A stretch of DNA of 64,000 bases from the NCBI GenBank assembly GCA_905480605.1, contig CAJQRD010000044.1:36769-100768 (forward strand). Reading direction: 5' to 3'. The DNA is from an uncultured Saprospiraceae bacterium. GTDB taxonomy: Bacteria; Bacteroidota; Bacteroidia; Chitinophagales; Saprospiraceae. Positions within the stretch are counted from its first letter, which is position 1; each line of letters starts with the position of its first letter. Position numbers and translations under genes: made by a program. Below the pieces are notes generated by a model. It did no database searches, was not told the DNA's origin, and was given only the letters and a program-made list of their open reading frames with translations. Positions 16,403-26,263 of this stretch are shown piece after piece.

Positions 16403-19400
16403 ATGGCTAAACCGTTGAGTAATTACGATCACCTAATTAATAAATTAGATCAATTTATTCGCAAATTTTACCTGAATCAACTGATAAGAGGTGCTTTATA
16501 TTCTGTAGCTTCCGTTTTAGGTTTGTTTCTTGTATTTAGCCTTCTCGAAAACCAATTCTACTTTGACTCCTCAATTAGAAAACTCATTTTTTTTGGTTTT
16601 ATCGGAGTTTCAGGCTTTATTGTTAGTCTATTTATTATAACCCCACTTCTAAAGTATTTTAAACTAGGAAAGCAAATCAACCATGATAAGGCAGCCAATA
16701 TAATCGGTGAACACTTTTCTGATGTAAATGACAAATTACTCAACGTTCTTCAACTAAAAAGACAAAATAGTGGAAGTACAAGTCAAGATCTTATAAATGC
16801 CAGCATCAATCAAAAAACAGAATCTATAAAATTAGTACCCTTTAAGTCGGCTATCGATTTAAGTGGTAATAAAAAATATCTTAAATATGCTCTGCCACCA
16901 GCGATGATCCTTTTAGGTATAATGCTGGCATCTCCTACGTTAATTACAAAGTCCACCCATAGACTTATTAACAACGACAAAGAGTTTGAACGTGAGGCTC
17001 CTTTTAACTTTAGTTTAAACAACGAAAACCTAGATGTTGTACAATATGATGACCTAAAAGTTGTAGCTCATGTAAGTGGCTCTGTTTTGCCAAATGAAGT
17101 CTTTATCGATGTTGATAACTTTCAATATCGTATGAAAAAAGAGGCCAATAACCTTTATTCGTATGTCTTTAAAAACGTTCAGAAAAAACAAAGTTTTGAA
17201 CTATATTCTGGCAGAGTACGATCCAAAGCTCATAATCTAAATGTTTTACTCAAGCCCAATCTAACTGAATTTGATCTATATTTAGACTACCCTTCTTATA
17301 TTGGAAGAAAAGATGAAACAATTTCTAATATTGGTGATGTACTTATTCCACAAGGCACAAGAATCAGTTGGAATTTTAACGCTGAAAACACTGATGCAAT
17401 AGACTTAAAGTTTTCTTCTGACAACAAACTTCAAAGCAGCGAGCGTAAATCAGATACCCGATATAGATTTACAAAAAAGATGATGAAGGATGATTTATAT
17501 AAAATCTATTTTTCAAATAAAATGATCCCCCGCCCTGATTCAGTAACTTATAATATAAACGTTTCTCCTGATGAATATCCAGAGATCCGCGTAGAAACAT
17601 TTCAAGATAGCCTGGAAGAGTCATTAACATATTTTATTGGTAACGCCTCTGATGATTATGGCTTGACAAGTGTACTATTTCACAAGTCGATTACAAGAGA
17701 AAATGGTACGGTTTCAAATACAAAAGAAGTAATCAGAAACCCTAAATCAAGAGAAAGTCAGTTTGATTTTACTTTCGATTTAAGTGAATTGAATCTCCTA
17801 CCTGGTGAAAAAGTAAGTTATTACTTTGAAACCTTTGACAACGATGCTGTCAATGGAAGTAAGTCTGCAAAAACAAATGTAATGCAGTTTGAAAAACCAA
17901 CTGCAGAAGAGTTTGAGGAACTAGAAGATTTAAACGAAGAAGATATAAAGGATAAACTGGAAAAGTCTTTAAAAGAATCTAAGAAAATAAAAGAAGAACT
18001 TAAAAAACTCAGGGATAAAATGCTTCAGAAGCAGAGACCTGATTGGGAAGATAAAAAGGAACTAGAGAAGTTGATGGAGCGCCAAAGGGAGATGCAAGAG
18101 GAATTGAAAAAGGCTCAAGAAAAATTTGAAGAGAATCTTAAAAACCAAGAGGAGTTTACAGAAAGAGAAGAAAAAATAAAAGAAAAGCAAGAGAAATTGC
18201 AAGAGATGTTTGAGGAAATGATGGATACAGAAACTCAAGAGCTGATGCAGAAGATTGAAGAGTTAATGGCAGAGTTGAACAAGGAAGATATGGTCAAAGA
18301 GTTAGAAAACATGGAAATGAGTGAACAAGCCATGGAGAAAAACTTGGAAAGGCTGAATGAGCTTTTCAAAAACCTGGAGATGGAGAAGGAGATGAAGGAC
18401 ATGATAGAGAAACTTGAAGAGTTAGCTGTGAAACAAGAAGAGCTCGCCGAACAAACTAAAAACGAAGAAAAGTCACAAGATGAGTTAAAAAAAGATCAAG
18501 AAAAACTCAATGAAGAGTTTAAAGAGGCTGAAGAGAAGATGAAAGAGATGGAAGAGAAGAATAAAGATCTTGAGCGGCCAAAAGATCTAGGTGAAGAGAA
18601 TGAAGAGAAAATGGACGAAATTCAAGAGGAAATGGAGGATAGCAAAGAGTCTCTTGAGAAAAAGGAAAACAAATCTGCATCAAAAAAACAAAAGAGTGCT
18701 GCGGAGAAAATGAAAAAGATGGCACAAAGTATGCAATCCTCTATGGAGTCAGGTGAGATGGAACAAATGGAGGAAGACATCGCTGCGATCCGTCAATTGT
18801 TGGAAAACTTAGTTACCCTATCGTTTGATCAAGAGGATTTAATCAATCAAATTAGGGTTACCGCCATAAATACGCCAAGATATGTGTCTAAAATACAGGA
18901 ACAATTTAAGTTAAAGGATGACTTCGGTTTGATTAGGGATAGTTTATATGCTTTGGCAAAAAGAAACGATAAGATAGAAAGTTACGTTACTGAAAAGGTA
19001 GTAGAGGTAGAAGGAGACATTAATATAAGTATTGATGAACTAGAAGAAAGAAGGAAGCCTGATGCCGACTTAAATCAAAGGAGGGCAATGAAAAACGTGA
19101 ATGATTTGGCATTAATGCTTGCCGAATCAATGGAACAAATGCAGCAGCAAATGTCTGGAATGATGTCTGGTTCACAAATGTGTAACAAACCAGGAGGTTC
19201 AGGGGGAAAGCCTGGTGATGTGCCAATGGATAAGATTACCGAGGGACAGAAGAAGATGAATGAGGGCATGAAGAAAATGATGGAAGAAGGGAAAGAAGGA
19301 AAAGAGGGTGGTAATTCTGCTAAAGATTTTGCAGAAGCTGCAGCACAACAAGCCGCTTTGAGAAAAGCATTGGAAGCCAAGCAACAGAAAAACATGGAGC

Positions 19401-19741
19401 AAGGCAAGGGCTCTAAAGGGTTGCAAGAAATTATCGACGGTATGGACAAAATTGAATCCGACCTCGTTAACAAACGTTTAGATAATAGTATGTTATTGAG
19501 ACAGCAAGATATTATGACAAGGCTTTTAGAAGCAGAAAAAGCAGAAAGACAAAGAGAGTACGATAATCAAAGGAAGGCAGAAATAGGAAAAGATTCACCA
19601 AAAGAACTTCCAGCAGCATTAAAGGAGTATTTGAAAGAACGAGAATCAGAAATAGAGATGTATAAAAAAGTATCTCCGGCCTTGAGGCCGTATTATAAAA
19701 AATTAGTGGATGACTATTACAAAGCTTTAAAGAATTCGTAG
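16403..19741 (+). CDS. DUF4175-family membrane protein with long coiled coil
   Basis: Protein of 1112 residues typical of the Bacteroidota DUF4175 family. Two hydrophobic helices lie at about 33-51 and 59-84, a third near 160-178. A beta-rich extracytoplasmic region follows to about residue 500. From about 505 to 790 the sequence is almost pure Glu/Lys/Met with heptad-like spacing, a long charged coiled coil. A Met/Gln/Gly-rich stretch lies near 905-945, and the end is helical again. The topology suggests an envelope-spanning scaffold. It is followed by an RsbW-like ATPase gene and ybeY, spaced 38 and 1 nt. Function of the family is not established to my knowledge. Confidence 0.82.
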   Translation: MAKPLSNYDHLINKLDQFIRKFYLNQLIRGALYSVASVLGLFLVFSLLENQFYFDSSIRKLIFFGFIGVSGFIVSLFIITPLLKYFKLGKQINHDKAANIIGEHFSDVNDKLLNVLQLKRQNSGSTSQDLINASINQKTESIKLVPFKSAIDLSGNKKYLKYALPPAMILLGIMLASPTLITKSTHRLINNDKEFEREAPFNFSLNNENLDVVQYDDLKVVAHVSGSVLPNEVFIDVDNFQYRMKKEANNLYSYVFKNVQKKQSFELYSGRVRSKAHNLNVLLKPNLTEFDLYLDYPSYIGRKDETISNIGDVLIPQGTRISWNFNAENTDAIDLKFSSDNKLQSSERKSDTRYRFTKKMMKDDLYKIYFSNKMIPRPDSVTYNINVSPDEYPEIRVETFQDSLEESLTYFIGNASDDYGLTSVLFHKSITRENGTVSNTKEVIRNPKSRESQFDFTFDLSELNLLPGEKVSYYFETFDNDAVNGSKSAKTNVMQFEKPTAEEFEELEDLNEEDIKDKLEKSLKESKKIKEELKKLRDKMLQKQRPDWEDKKELEKLMERQREMQEELKKAQEKFEENLKNQEEFTEREEKIKEKQEKLQEMFEEMMDTETQELMQKIEELMAELNKEDMVKELENMEMSEQAMEKNLERLNELFKNLEMEKEMKDMIEKLEELAVKQEELAEQTKNEEKSQDELKKDQEKLNEEFKEAEEKMKEMEEKNKDLERPKDLGEENEEKMDEIQEEMEDSKESLEKKENKSASKKQKSAAEKMKKMAQSMQSSMESGEMEQMEEDIAAIRQLLENLVTLSFDQEDLINQIRVTAINTPRYVSKIQEQFKLKDDFGLIRDSLYALAKRNDKIESYVTEKVVEVEGDINISIDELEERRKPDADLNQRRAMKNVNDLALMLAESMEQMQQQMSGMMSGSQMCNKPGGSGGKPGDVPMDKITEGQKKMNEGMKKMMEEGKEGKEGGNSAKDFAEAAAQQAALRKALEAKQQKNMEQGKGSKGLQEIIDGMDKIESDLVNKRLDNSMLLRQQDIMTRLLEAEKAERQREYDNQRKAEIGKDSPKELPAALKEYLKERESEIEMYKKVSPALRPYYKKLVDDYYKALKNS

Positions 19742-19779
19742 AAACCTTTACTTAACACCTAATTTAATAAAGATCTAAT

Positions 19780-20184
19780 ATGAATGAAGACTTGAACTTG
19801 ACTCTTAAATCTTCGCCTTGTCAAATTATTTTGATTGAAAAGTTTGTCAAAAACATGATGTGCAAATGCAATTTTGATCAAGATGTTTATGATAATATTC
19901 TTATCAGCTTAACAGAAGCCGTTAACAATGCTATTATCCATGGCAACAAAACCAATGTTGAAAAAATGGTTCGCGTTGACTGCAGAGAAAAAACACAAAA
20001 GGTCGTCATCAGAATTTCTGATGAAGGAGAGGGTTTTAATCCTCAAGAGGTCAAAGATCCAACTCTCCTTGAAAATATTGAATGCTGTGGTGGTCGTGGT
20101 GTTTTTATAATGAAACAATTATCCGACGAAATTCTGTTTTTAGACAATGGCCGTACTGTAGAAATGCATTTTAAAACGGCTTAG
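19780..20184 (+). CDS. RsbW-like HATPase (anti-sigma factor-type kinase domain)
   Basis: Small cytosolic GHKL ATPase of 134 residues, the size of RsbW/SpoIIAB-type serine kinases. Motifs are the N-box SLTEAVNNAIIHGN, the G1 box ISDEGEGFNP and the G2 box GGRGVFIMKQLSD. Such proteins bind and phosphorylate anti-anti-sigma factors or act in two-component-like partner switches. No STAS-domain partner or sigma factor is encoded next to it. In Bacteroidota, which usually lack SigB, the partner would be something else. It lies between the DUF4175 gene and ybeY in one apparent operon. Confidence 0.85.
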   Translation: MNEDLNLTLKSSPCQIILIEKFVKNMMCKCNFDQDVYDNILISLTEAVNNAIIHGNKTNVEKMVRVDCREKTQKVVIRISDEGEGFNPQEVKDPTLLENIECCGGRGVFIMKQLSDEILFLDNGRTVEMHFKTA

Positions 20185-20185
20185 T

Positions 20186-20641
20186 TTGTCATCTTCAAAA
20201 TTTACTTTTTTCATTGAGGACATCAATTACTCATTAGAACACGAAATTCACATTTCACAATGGTTGTCTGATATTGCAACTTCTGAAAAGAGAAGTATAG
20301 AATCGATTGAATATATATTTTGTTCCGACATTTACTTACTTGAGATTAATAAGACACATCTTAATCACGATTATTTTACAGATATAATCACTTTCCCTAT
20401 GAACCTTGACCCAATTGAGGCGACTATTTTTATTAGCATAGATCGAATTCGGGAAAATGCCCAACAGTTTAAACAACATTTTATTGATGAATTACATCGC
20501 GTAATTGCTCATGGGCTTTTACATCTTGTCGGTTATAATGATAAAACTGAAAAAGAAAGTAAAATCATGAGGACAATGGAAAATAAGGTATTAAGTATGA
20601 GATCATTAGAGCTTCAGAAAAAGGGCTCTAAAAACCATTAG
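20186..20641 (+). CDS. ybeY: Endoribonuclease YbeY (16S rRNA maturation)
   Basis: Cytosolic metallo-endoribonuclease of 151 residues involved in 16S rRNA 3' processing and ribosome quality control. The signature is visible as TDIITFPM and IAHGLLHLVGYND. The third metal ligand of the classical HGxLHLxGYDH motif is Asn-Asp here rather than Asp-His, a variation I associate with Bacteroidota homologues. No ATG is available before the conserved part, so the TTG at 20186, one base after the preceding stop, is taken as start and suggests translational coupling. Length fits the family. Confidence 0.88.
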   Translation: MSSSKFTFFIEDINYSLEHEIHISQWLSDIATSEKRSIESIEYIFCSDIYLLEINKTHLNHDYFTDIITFPMNLDPIEATIFISIDRIRENAQQFKQHFIDELHRVIAHGLLHLVGYNDKTEKESKIMRTMENKVLSMRSLELQKKGSKNH

Positions 20642-20767
20642 ATCATCTCATAGGTTTTCTTTTGAAGCAACCCTTAATGTTTCCATTCCATCCAATTGTC
20701 ATTAATTATCAATTAGCTGCTTTGTAGTTTAGTAATAATTAGCCAATTTTATAAGAATATATTTTTC

Positions 20768-22453
20768 ATGAGATTAATCGTATCTATATTTTTTCTTTTA
20801 TTATCTGCCTTTTCGTATTGTCAGTCGTATGATCAATTGTTTAATGACAAATATGGTGTCGAGGTTTTGGTAGATGTAAATACCGTTAGTGATCTGTCGA
20901 TAATTCAGCATGAAGGCATCACAATAGATCATGGCACAACAGCAGAGCTTCTTAATTTATATGTTACCAAAGTGGGTTTAGGTCACTTAATTGAAAACGA
21001 TATTGTGTTTAGAATTAAAGATATTAAACCTGTCAACATCGCTATGAAAAGCTATTCTGATATTAAAAGAATTAACAAAGGTGGGGCTTGTTTACCTGTT
21101 TTTGATTTTTATCCATCATATGAAGCTTACGAACAATTGATGTTAGACTTTGAAGCTCAATATCCTGATATCTGTCAGATAATAAATATTAAAACATTAA
21201 GCTCAGGACGTAAATTGTTGGTTGCTCACATTGGAGATAATCTTGGTATACAAGAAAATGAACCTGGGTTTTTATACACCTCTTCAATGCATGGTGATGA
21301 ATTGGCTGGGTTTCCAACAATGTTAAAGTTCATTGACCATCTCCTATGTAATTATGGAACAGATGAACGCTTGACTGAGTTGGTTGATCACGTTAATATT
21401 TTTATCAATCCACTAGCAAATCCAAATGGCGCATACACGAATGACAATAGTAGTGTTTTTGGTGCCCGACGAGAAAATGGAAGTTTTGTAGATCTTAATC
21501 GTAACTACCCAGATCCAAAAAGGGGAGAAAATCCAGATGGAAGAAGTTATCAAGAAGAAACATTATCATTTATAAAATTTAGTGAAGATTATAGAATTGA
21601 TCTCTCTTGTAATATTCATGGAGGAATAGAACTTTTAAACTATCCCTGGGATACTTATTCTCAAAGACATGCAGATGATAATTGGTGGATTAAAGTTTGT
21701 CGGAACTATGCAGATACAGTGCATTCACATGCGCCATTAGGTTATCTCGATGATGAGGACAATGGTGTTACAAATGGTTTCGATTGGTTTGAGGCAGCAG
21801 GCACAAGACAAGATCATATAACCTACTTTAAAGGAGGTCGGGAGTTTACTTTAGAGATTTCCTCTGTTAAGCTTATTGATTCTGATATGCTTCCAAATAT
21901 TTGGGCATACAATAAAGATGCACTTGTTAATTACTTAAATGAAAGCTTATTTGGATTAAGAGGAACAGTGACAGACTGTCAAACTGGGTTACCTATAAAA
22001 GCTGAGATTTTAATTGAAAACTACGATATAGACAATTCAAGTGTATTTTCCGATAGTCTAGATGGAAGGTATTTTCGTTTCTTAGGTGAGGGAGAATACT
22101 TAGTGACATATATTGCTGAAGGATACGATACTATGGTTCAAGTCTATGACATAGTTGACAAGTCAAGTACGTTTGGGGATGTTGAACTTTGTCCAAGTGA
22201 TATTTCAATGACAATAGATAATATTGTTTCCAACGTTCATTTCACTCAAGAGGGAAATTTAATTCGAATTACTGCAGACAATACAATACAACCTTACTCT
22301 ATTCAAATATACTCTATGGAAGGTAGATTGATACAAGAAAGCAAGGTTGTTGACATGTCAATTTCATTAAACAATAATATACCTCTTGGTCTATACTATT
22401 TAAAGTTGCAATCCAATAACGTTTCAGGAGGTAAAATGCTGCTTCTCAAATAA
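20768..22453 (+). CDS. Secreted M14 zinc carboxypeptidase with T9SS sorting domain
   Basis: Exported protein of 561 residues. Signal peptide 1-19 (FSYCQ). A short propeptide-like part precedes the M14 domain (about 115-395). Zinc ligands appear in SSMHGDELAG (His, Glu) and CNIHGGIELLNYPWD (His). Substrate-binding arginine is in VDLNRNYPDP and the catalytic glutamate in FTLEISSVK. A CarboxypepD_reg-like beta domain follows (GLRGTVTDCQTGLPIKAEI), then a T9SS-type terminal domain (IQIYSMEGRLIQ ... KMLLLK). It should trim C-terminal residues from peptides at the cell surface or outside. It is followed 14 nt later by an MBL hydrolase gene. Confidence 0.88.
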   Translation: MRLIVSIFFLLLSAFSYCQSYDQLFNDKYGVEVLVDVNTVSDLSIIQHEGITIDHGTTAELLNLYVTKVGLGHLIENDIVFRIKDIKPVNIAMKSYSDIKRINKGGACLPVFDFYPSYEAYEQLMLDFEAQYPDICQIINIKTLSSGRKLLVAHIGDNLGIQENEPGFLYTSSMHGDELAGFPTMLKFIDHLLCNYGTDERLTELVDHVNIFINPLANPNGAYTNDNSSVFGARRENGSFVDLNRNYPDPKRGENPDGRSYQEETLSFIKFSEDYRIDLSCNIHGGIELLNYPWDTYSQRHADDNWWIKVCRNYADTVHSHAPLGYLDDEDNGVTNGFDWFEAAGTRQDHITYFKGGREFTLEISSVKLIDSDMLPNIWAYNKDALVNYLNESLFGLRGTVTDCQTGLPIKAEILIENYDIDNSSVFSDSLDGRYFRFLGEGEYLVTYIAEGYDTMVQVYDIVDKSSTFGDVELCPSDISMTIDNIVSNVHFTQEGNLIRITADNTIQPYSIQIYSMEGRLIQESKVVDMSISLNNNIPLGLYYLKLQSNNVSGGKMLLLK

Positions 22454-22467
22454 CTTAACCAAAGACT

Positions 22468-23346
22468 ATGAAAGTATTTTTAACAACAATCTTATTTGTA
22501 TTATTCCTTTCATTAAATGGTCAAGATTGGGACGAAATCGAGATTATACCAGAAGAGGTTGCTGTTGGCATTTATATGTTAACTGGTGGCGGTGGAAATA
22601 TAGGGTTATGTGTTGGAAATGATGGTGTACTTATGATTGATGACCAATTTGCACCTTTAAGTGAAAAAATAAACAACGCTATTAAAGACATTACAAACCA
22701 GGATATCAAATACCTTATTAACACACATTGGCATGGGGACCATACTGGTGGCAATGAAAACTTCGCAAACAAGGGAGCTACAATTATCGCTCATGACAAT
22801 GTTAGAAAAAGATTAAGAACTGAACAAGTCCGCCCATTTGGAGGAGCGACTCCTGCCTCACCAAAGGTCGCATGGCCTAAGTTAACTTTCAACGACAATA
22901 TGAGTGTTCACTTCAATAACCAATCAATACAATTAATTCACATACACAACGCTCATACTGATGGCGATGCATTTGTGTACTTTCCAGAATCTAACGTTTT
23001 GCACATGGGTGACTGTTTTTTTAAAGATCGGTTTCCTTATATAGACAGAGATATGGGAGGTAGTCCCGATGGAGCGATCAAAGCCGTTCAAATAGCATTG
23101 ATGATTGCAGACAATGAAACTAAAATAATACCCGGCCATGGTAGCTTGGCCACAAAAGATGATTTATTAAGATACCATACCATGTTGATTACTATGAGAG
23201 ATCGGGTATTAAAAGCGGTAAAGGATAATGTCGAATTAGATCGTTTGAACTTCGCCAAACTGACAAAAGATTATGAATCATGGGGTGGTGGTTTTATCAA
23301 CCCTGAAAAAATGGTTAAAGCTTTATATAATGCGTATAAAGAATAA
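22468..23346 (+). CDS. Exported MBL-fold metallo-hydrolase
   Basis: Metallo-beta-lactamase fold protein of 292 residues with a signal peptide (VLFLSLNGQ). The metal site is THWHGDHTGG (His87, His89, Asp91, His92), with a further Asp in VLHMGDCFF and His in IPGHGSL. The full dinuclear zinc set is present. It resembles the periplasmic MBL hydrolases often annotated as beta-lactamase-like or lactonase-like; the substrate cannot be told and beta-lactamase activity is not implied. It follows the M14 gene closely and precedes a decayed T9SS gene. Confidence 0.85.
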   Translation: MKVFLTTILFVLFLSLNGQDWDEIEIIPEEVAVGIYMLTGGGGNIGLCVGNDGVLMIDDQFAPLSEKINNAIKDITNQDIKYLINTHWHGDHTGGNENFANKGATIIAHDNVRKRLRTEQVRPFGGATPASPKVAWPKLTFNDNMSVHFNNQSIQLIHIHNAHTDGDAFVYFPESNVLHMGDCFFKDRFPYIDRDMGGSPDGAIKAVQIALMIADNETKIIPGHGSLATKDDLLRYHTMLITMRDRVLKAVKDNVELDRLNFAKLTKDYESWGGGFINPEKMVKALYNAYKE

Positions 23347-23349
23347 CTC

Positions 23350-24214
23350 ATAAAGCCTCTCCTCTTTCCTTTCGTCTTACTATCCGCAAGTTTAAGTACA
23401 CAAAACTTATTTGAAATTAGCAAAAAATGGGTTTCTGATAAATATAAATTTCGAGAACATCAACCCCTGCCTTACTGTTGCCAAGACTGTAACGTTAGAA
23501 AATAGTAGAGATCCTGTTATAAATAACATTACTTATATAATACTAAAGTCATAATCTGATCAGCCTTGTTATGTCTTTAGTGACTGTAACATTGTAAGGG
23601 ATTATGTTGGCCAATTATTTAAGTATCTACCTAATCTAGGAAGAGAGATCTTAATATATGATTATAATAATTTAGGTCAATACACAATAGAGTATGGTTT
23701 TCCATTTACTCAAATAATTTACAATGCTGAAACTGTTTTTGACTCAATAGGGTAGGGTTTGGAAAACCCTATGATGGTAAAAATTTAGAATTTAAATATA
23801 TAAAATAACGGATATTGGGTTTAGCATGTTCTTCCTGATTTGGGTAATGGTCTATGTGGTCCATCTCATGCTGATACTATTGGTGGTCTAAGGTGTTTTG
23901 TCCCTGCAGAGTCAGATACGATATATTTTAGTGAGTACAATTGCGGTGAAAAAACAACAGAGACAAGAAACGCAACAAAGTACTTGGACCTTGTCAGCCA
24001 TATCAAAATATACGCGAAACCGAGTAGTAGAACATTTAATGTAAATGCCAACTTTGACGATGCCTCTATCTATAATTTAATAGGGCAACAACTAAGATTA
24101 GATCAAAACAACACCAATTTCAAAGTTTTGAATTACACTACTGGTACTTGTTTTCTACGTTTTAGAATTGATAATAAATTCTTTTACCGTAAAATATTGT
24201 TTAATAAAAATTAA
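23350..24214 (+). pseudogene. Decayed T9SS-sorted secreted protein
   Basis: Coding remnants continue through several frames over 865 bases. A signal peptide-like start (KPLLFPFVLLSASLS) begins at an ATA where ATG is expected. The frame shifts near 23480 to SRDPVINNITYII, then stop codons and shifts follow (for example TAG at 23822-23824, directly after GYWV). The last open piece, 23840-24214, reads LGNGLCGPSHAD and ends in a sorting-domain-like segment (IYNLIGQQLRLD ... KILFNKN). The pattern matches a common Bacteroidota secreted protein with T9SS domain, now broken by at least three lesions. Sequencing error is unlikely to explain so many. Confidence 0.7.
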
Positions 24215-24240
24215 TGCATCATTTAATTACAACATTAAAA

Positions 24241-24266
24241 AAGGCAGTCACAAACGCAACTGCCTT
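24241..24266. terminator. Terminator between the decayed T9SS gene and the next minus-strand gene
   Basis: An 8-bp stem AAGGCAGT paired with ACTGCCTT, with A-runs on the left and a T-run (TTTTTTT) shortly after on the right, between convergent genes. Confidence 0.75.
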
Positions 24267-24290
24267 AATATTTTTTTCAAAAGTTAATTA

Positions 24291-24794
24291 CTATTTGAAA
24301 ATTGCTTTTGTACCATAACGGAGAATCAAAAAGATTAAAATCAATAAAAGTATTATCCAAATAAATGGCACGTAAGAAAATACAATCAACCTAGTCTTGT
24401 TAATGAAGAAAAGGATCACCATAATACCAGCCATCATAGAAACAAAACCTGTTATTTTACCAAAGCCTGGTACTTGTTCAAATTCTACATTTTTCTTAAT
24501 TAAAAACAACGTTAAGACCATACTCATTAACGGTAAAACCTGTGTCAGTATATTGACATTATAAACACTCGTTGTCTCAAATAGAATATGGTAAAAGTTA
24601 AGTAACAGCGAAAACATTCCTGGTATCACTGATAAGTAAATTACTACAGTATAAAAGTTACACCATGGACTTAAGTGGCCCTCGCCCTTACCTAGTTTTA
24701 ATGCCAAAAATGCAGCAATGGGTAAGGCAAAGAAATAGAATGTAGGATAATAAGGGTTTTGTCCCCAATACTCAATTAAATCTCCTAATGTCAT
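24291..24794 (-). CDS. Small integral membrane protein, unrecognised
   Basis: Protein of 167 residues with five likely membrane helices, at about 19-35, 48-68, 84-100, 112-130 and 136-158. It has no signal peptide, no charged motif of note and a short cytosolic tail (RYGTKAIFK). It lies just downstream of sucB on the same strand, 30 nt away, and may be read with it. I do not recognise a function; it has the look of a conserved hypothetical protein of Bacteroidota. Confidence 0.7.
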   Translation of the reverse strand: MTLGDLIEYWGQNPYYPTFYFFALPIAAFLALKLGKGEGHLSPWCNFYTVVIYLSVIPGMFSLLLNFYHILFETTSVYNVNILTQVLPLMSMVLTLFLIKKNVEFEQVPGFGKITGFVSMMAGIMVILFFINKTRLIVFSYVPFIWIILLLILIFLILRYGTKAIFK

Positions 24795-24824
24795 TTTTAA
24801 ATTTTAACTCTTTCTTCTAAAGTA

Positions 24825-26057
24825 TTAAAGGTTCATCAAAAGCTTAACTGGGTCTTCCAACAACTCTTTAACTTTCACTAAAAATGTTACTGACGTACTT
24901 CCGTCAATAATTCTATGGTCATATGACATCGCCAAGTACATCATAGGTCTAATAACAATCTCTCCATTTACAACTACCGCTCTTTCAATTATGTTATGCA
25001 TTCCTAAAATTGCAGATTGCGGTTTGTTTAGAATTGGTGTACTCATCATTGATCCAAATACACCCCCGTTTGTTATCGTAAAAGTTCCACCCTTCATTTC
25101 ATCCAATGTCAAAGAATTGTTTCTAGCTTTTACCGCAAGTTCTTTGATCTTCAACTCTATCTCAGCAAAACCCAGAGACTCGACGTTCTTCAAAGGAGGT
25201 ACAACCAAGCCAGTTGGTGTAGAAATCGCAATAGAAATATCTACATAATCATGAAAGACAACATGTGAATCACCTTCTAGTGTAGCGTTCACCATTGGCA
25301 TTTCCATCAAGACTTGTGCACATGCTTTTGCAAACAATGACATGAAGCCTAATTTAACACCGTACTTTTCAACAAACTTCTCTTGATATGTTTTTCTCAA
25401 CTTAAAAATCGCTGACATATCTGCTTCGTTAAAGGTCGTCAACATCGCAGAGTTGTTTTTAGCATCTACCAACCTTGATGCAATCGTTCTGCGCATTCTG
25501 CTCATCTTCTCTGTCCTGTCTTGTCTACTAAACGCTGCTATTGGAATAGCTGGTGTCGCCAAAGATGGTTCTGATTTAGCCGCTGAAGGTGCAGCAGCCT
25601 TTTGAGCCTTATCCGCATCTTCTTTTGTAATGCGTCCGTCTTTTCCAGACCCTTTTACTGATGAAGGATCAATTCCTTTTTCTCTTAATATTTTTGCAGC
25701 TGCTGGGGAAGGATGTCCTGCTGCATAATTATCTGTCTCTTCTACTTTTGGAGATTCAGTTACAGCTTCAACTTCTTCTTCTGCTTTTTCAGTAGCTGTC
25801 GTTGATTCACCACCCTGAACACTGGTGTCTATTTTCGCAACCAAGGCTCCAATTTCTAGATCATCACCTTCTGTTGCCACAAAGATCAACTTACCAGATG
25901 CTTCAGCAGGAAATTCCAAAGTGGCTTTGTCTGATTCAAATTCACAAATCGGCTCATCCAGGTTCACGTACTCACCATCAGACTTTAACCATGCTGATAA
26001 TGTCACTTCTGTAATAGATTCTCCAATTGTTGGCACACGCATTTCAACGATACTCAT
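24825..26057 (-). CDS. sucB: 2-oxoglutarate dehydrogenase E2 (dihydrolipoyl succinyltransferase)
   Basis: TCA-cycle enzyme of about 410 residues that transfers the succinyl group to CoA in the 2-oxoglutarate dehydrogenase complex. I start at ATG 26057 ([14 protein letters not shown]); the longer frame adds an unlikely extension. The N-terminal lipoyl domain carries the lipoylated lysine in [10 protein letters not shown] linker and the peripheral subunit-binding domain follow ([19 protein letters not shown]). The C-terminal catalytic domain ends with the active-site SYDHRIIDG. The VPxxGESxxE opening and catalytic domain favour the 2-oxoglutarate over the pyruvate enzyme. The E1 gene is not in the window. 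A promoter-like sequence precedes it. Confidence 0.9.
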   Translation of the reverse strand: MSIVEMRVPTIGESITEVTLSAWLKSDGEYVNLDEPICEFESDKATLEFPAEASGKLIFVATEGDDLEIGALVAKIDTSVQGGESTTATEKAEEEVEAVTESPKVEETDNYAAGHPSPAAAKILREKGIDPSSVKGSGKDGRITKEDADKAQKAAAPSAAKSEPSLATPAIPIAAFSRQDRTEKMSRMRRTIASRLVDAKNNSAMLTTFNEADMSAIFKLRKTYQEKFVEKYGVKLGFMSLFAKACAQVLMEMPMVNATLEGDSHVVFHDYVDISIAISTPTGLVVPPLKNVESLGFAEIELKIKELAVKARNNSLTLDEMKGGTFTITNGGVFGSMMSTPILNKPQSAILGMHNIIERAVVVNGEIVIRPMMYLAMSYDHRIIDGSTSVTFLVKVKELLEDPVKLLMNL

Positions 26058-26077
26058 AGTTTTATAGTTATTTACAC

Positions 26078-26106
26078 CAAAAATATAGAAACTAAAGCAA
26101 ACACAA
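26078..26106 (-). promoter_or_regulatory. Bacteroidota-type promoter of sucB
   Basis: On the minus strand TTG (26104-26106), an 18-nt spacer and TATTTTTG (26078-26085) match the flavobacterial consensus TTG-N17-23-TAnnTTTG. The -7 box ends 20 nt before the sucB ATG. Confidence 0.5.
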
Positions 26107-26263
26107 GTTAAATATTTAGATAGTACTAAAAAATTATTTAAGCTATGCGAAAACACAGGCGGTGTGCTTTTATCATTAAAGCAAAGGAATTTCCATAGGA
26201 AGAGGTCAAAATTAAACCGGATGTCTGTTTTTTTATTACATCACAATATCTTATATAAAAACT

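Noticed and set aside
19020..19473. Minus-strand frames within the DUF4175 gene
   Set aside because: They arise from the low-complexity Met/Glu/Lys codons of the coiled-coil region and have no protein-like features.
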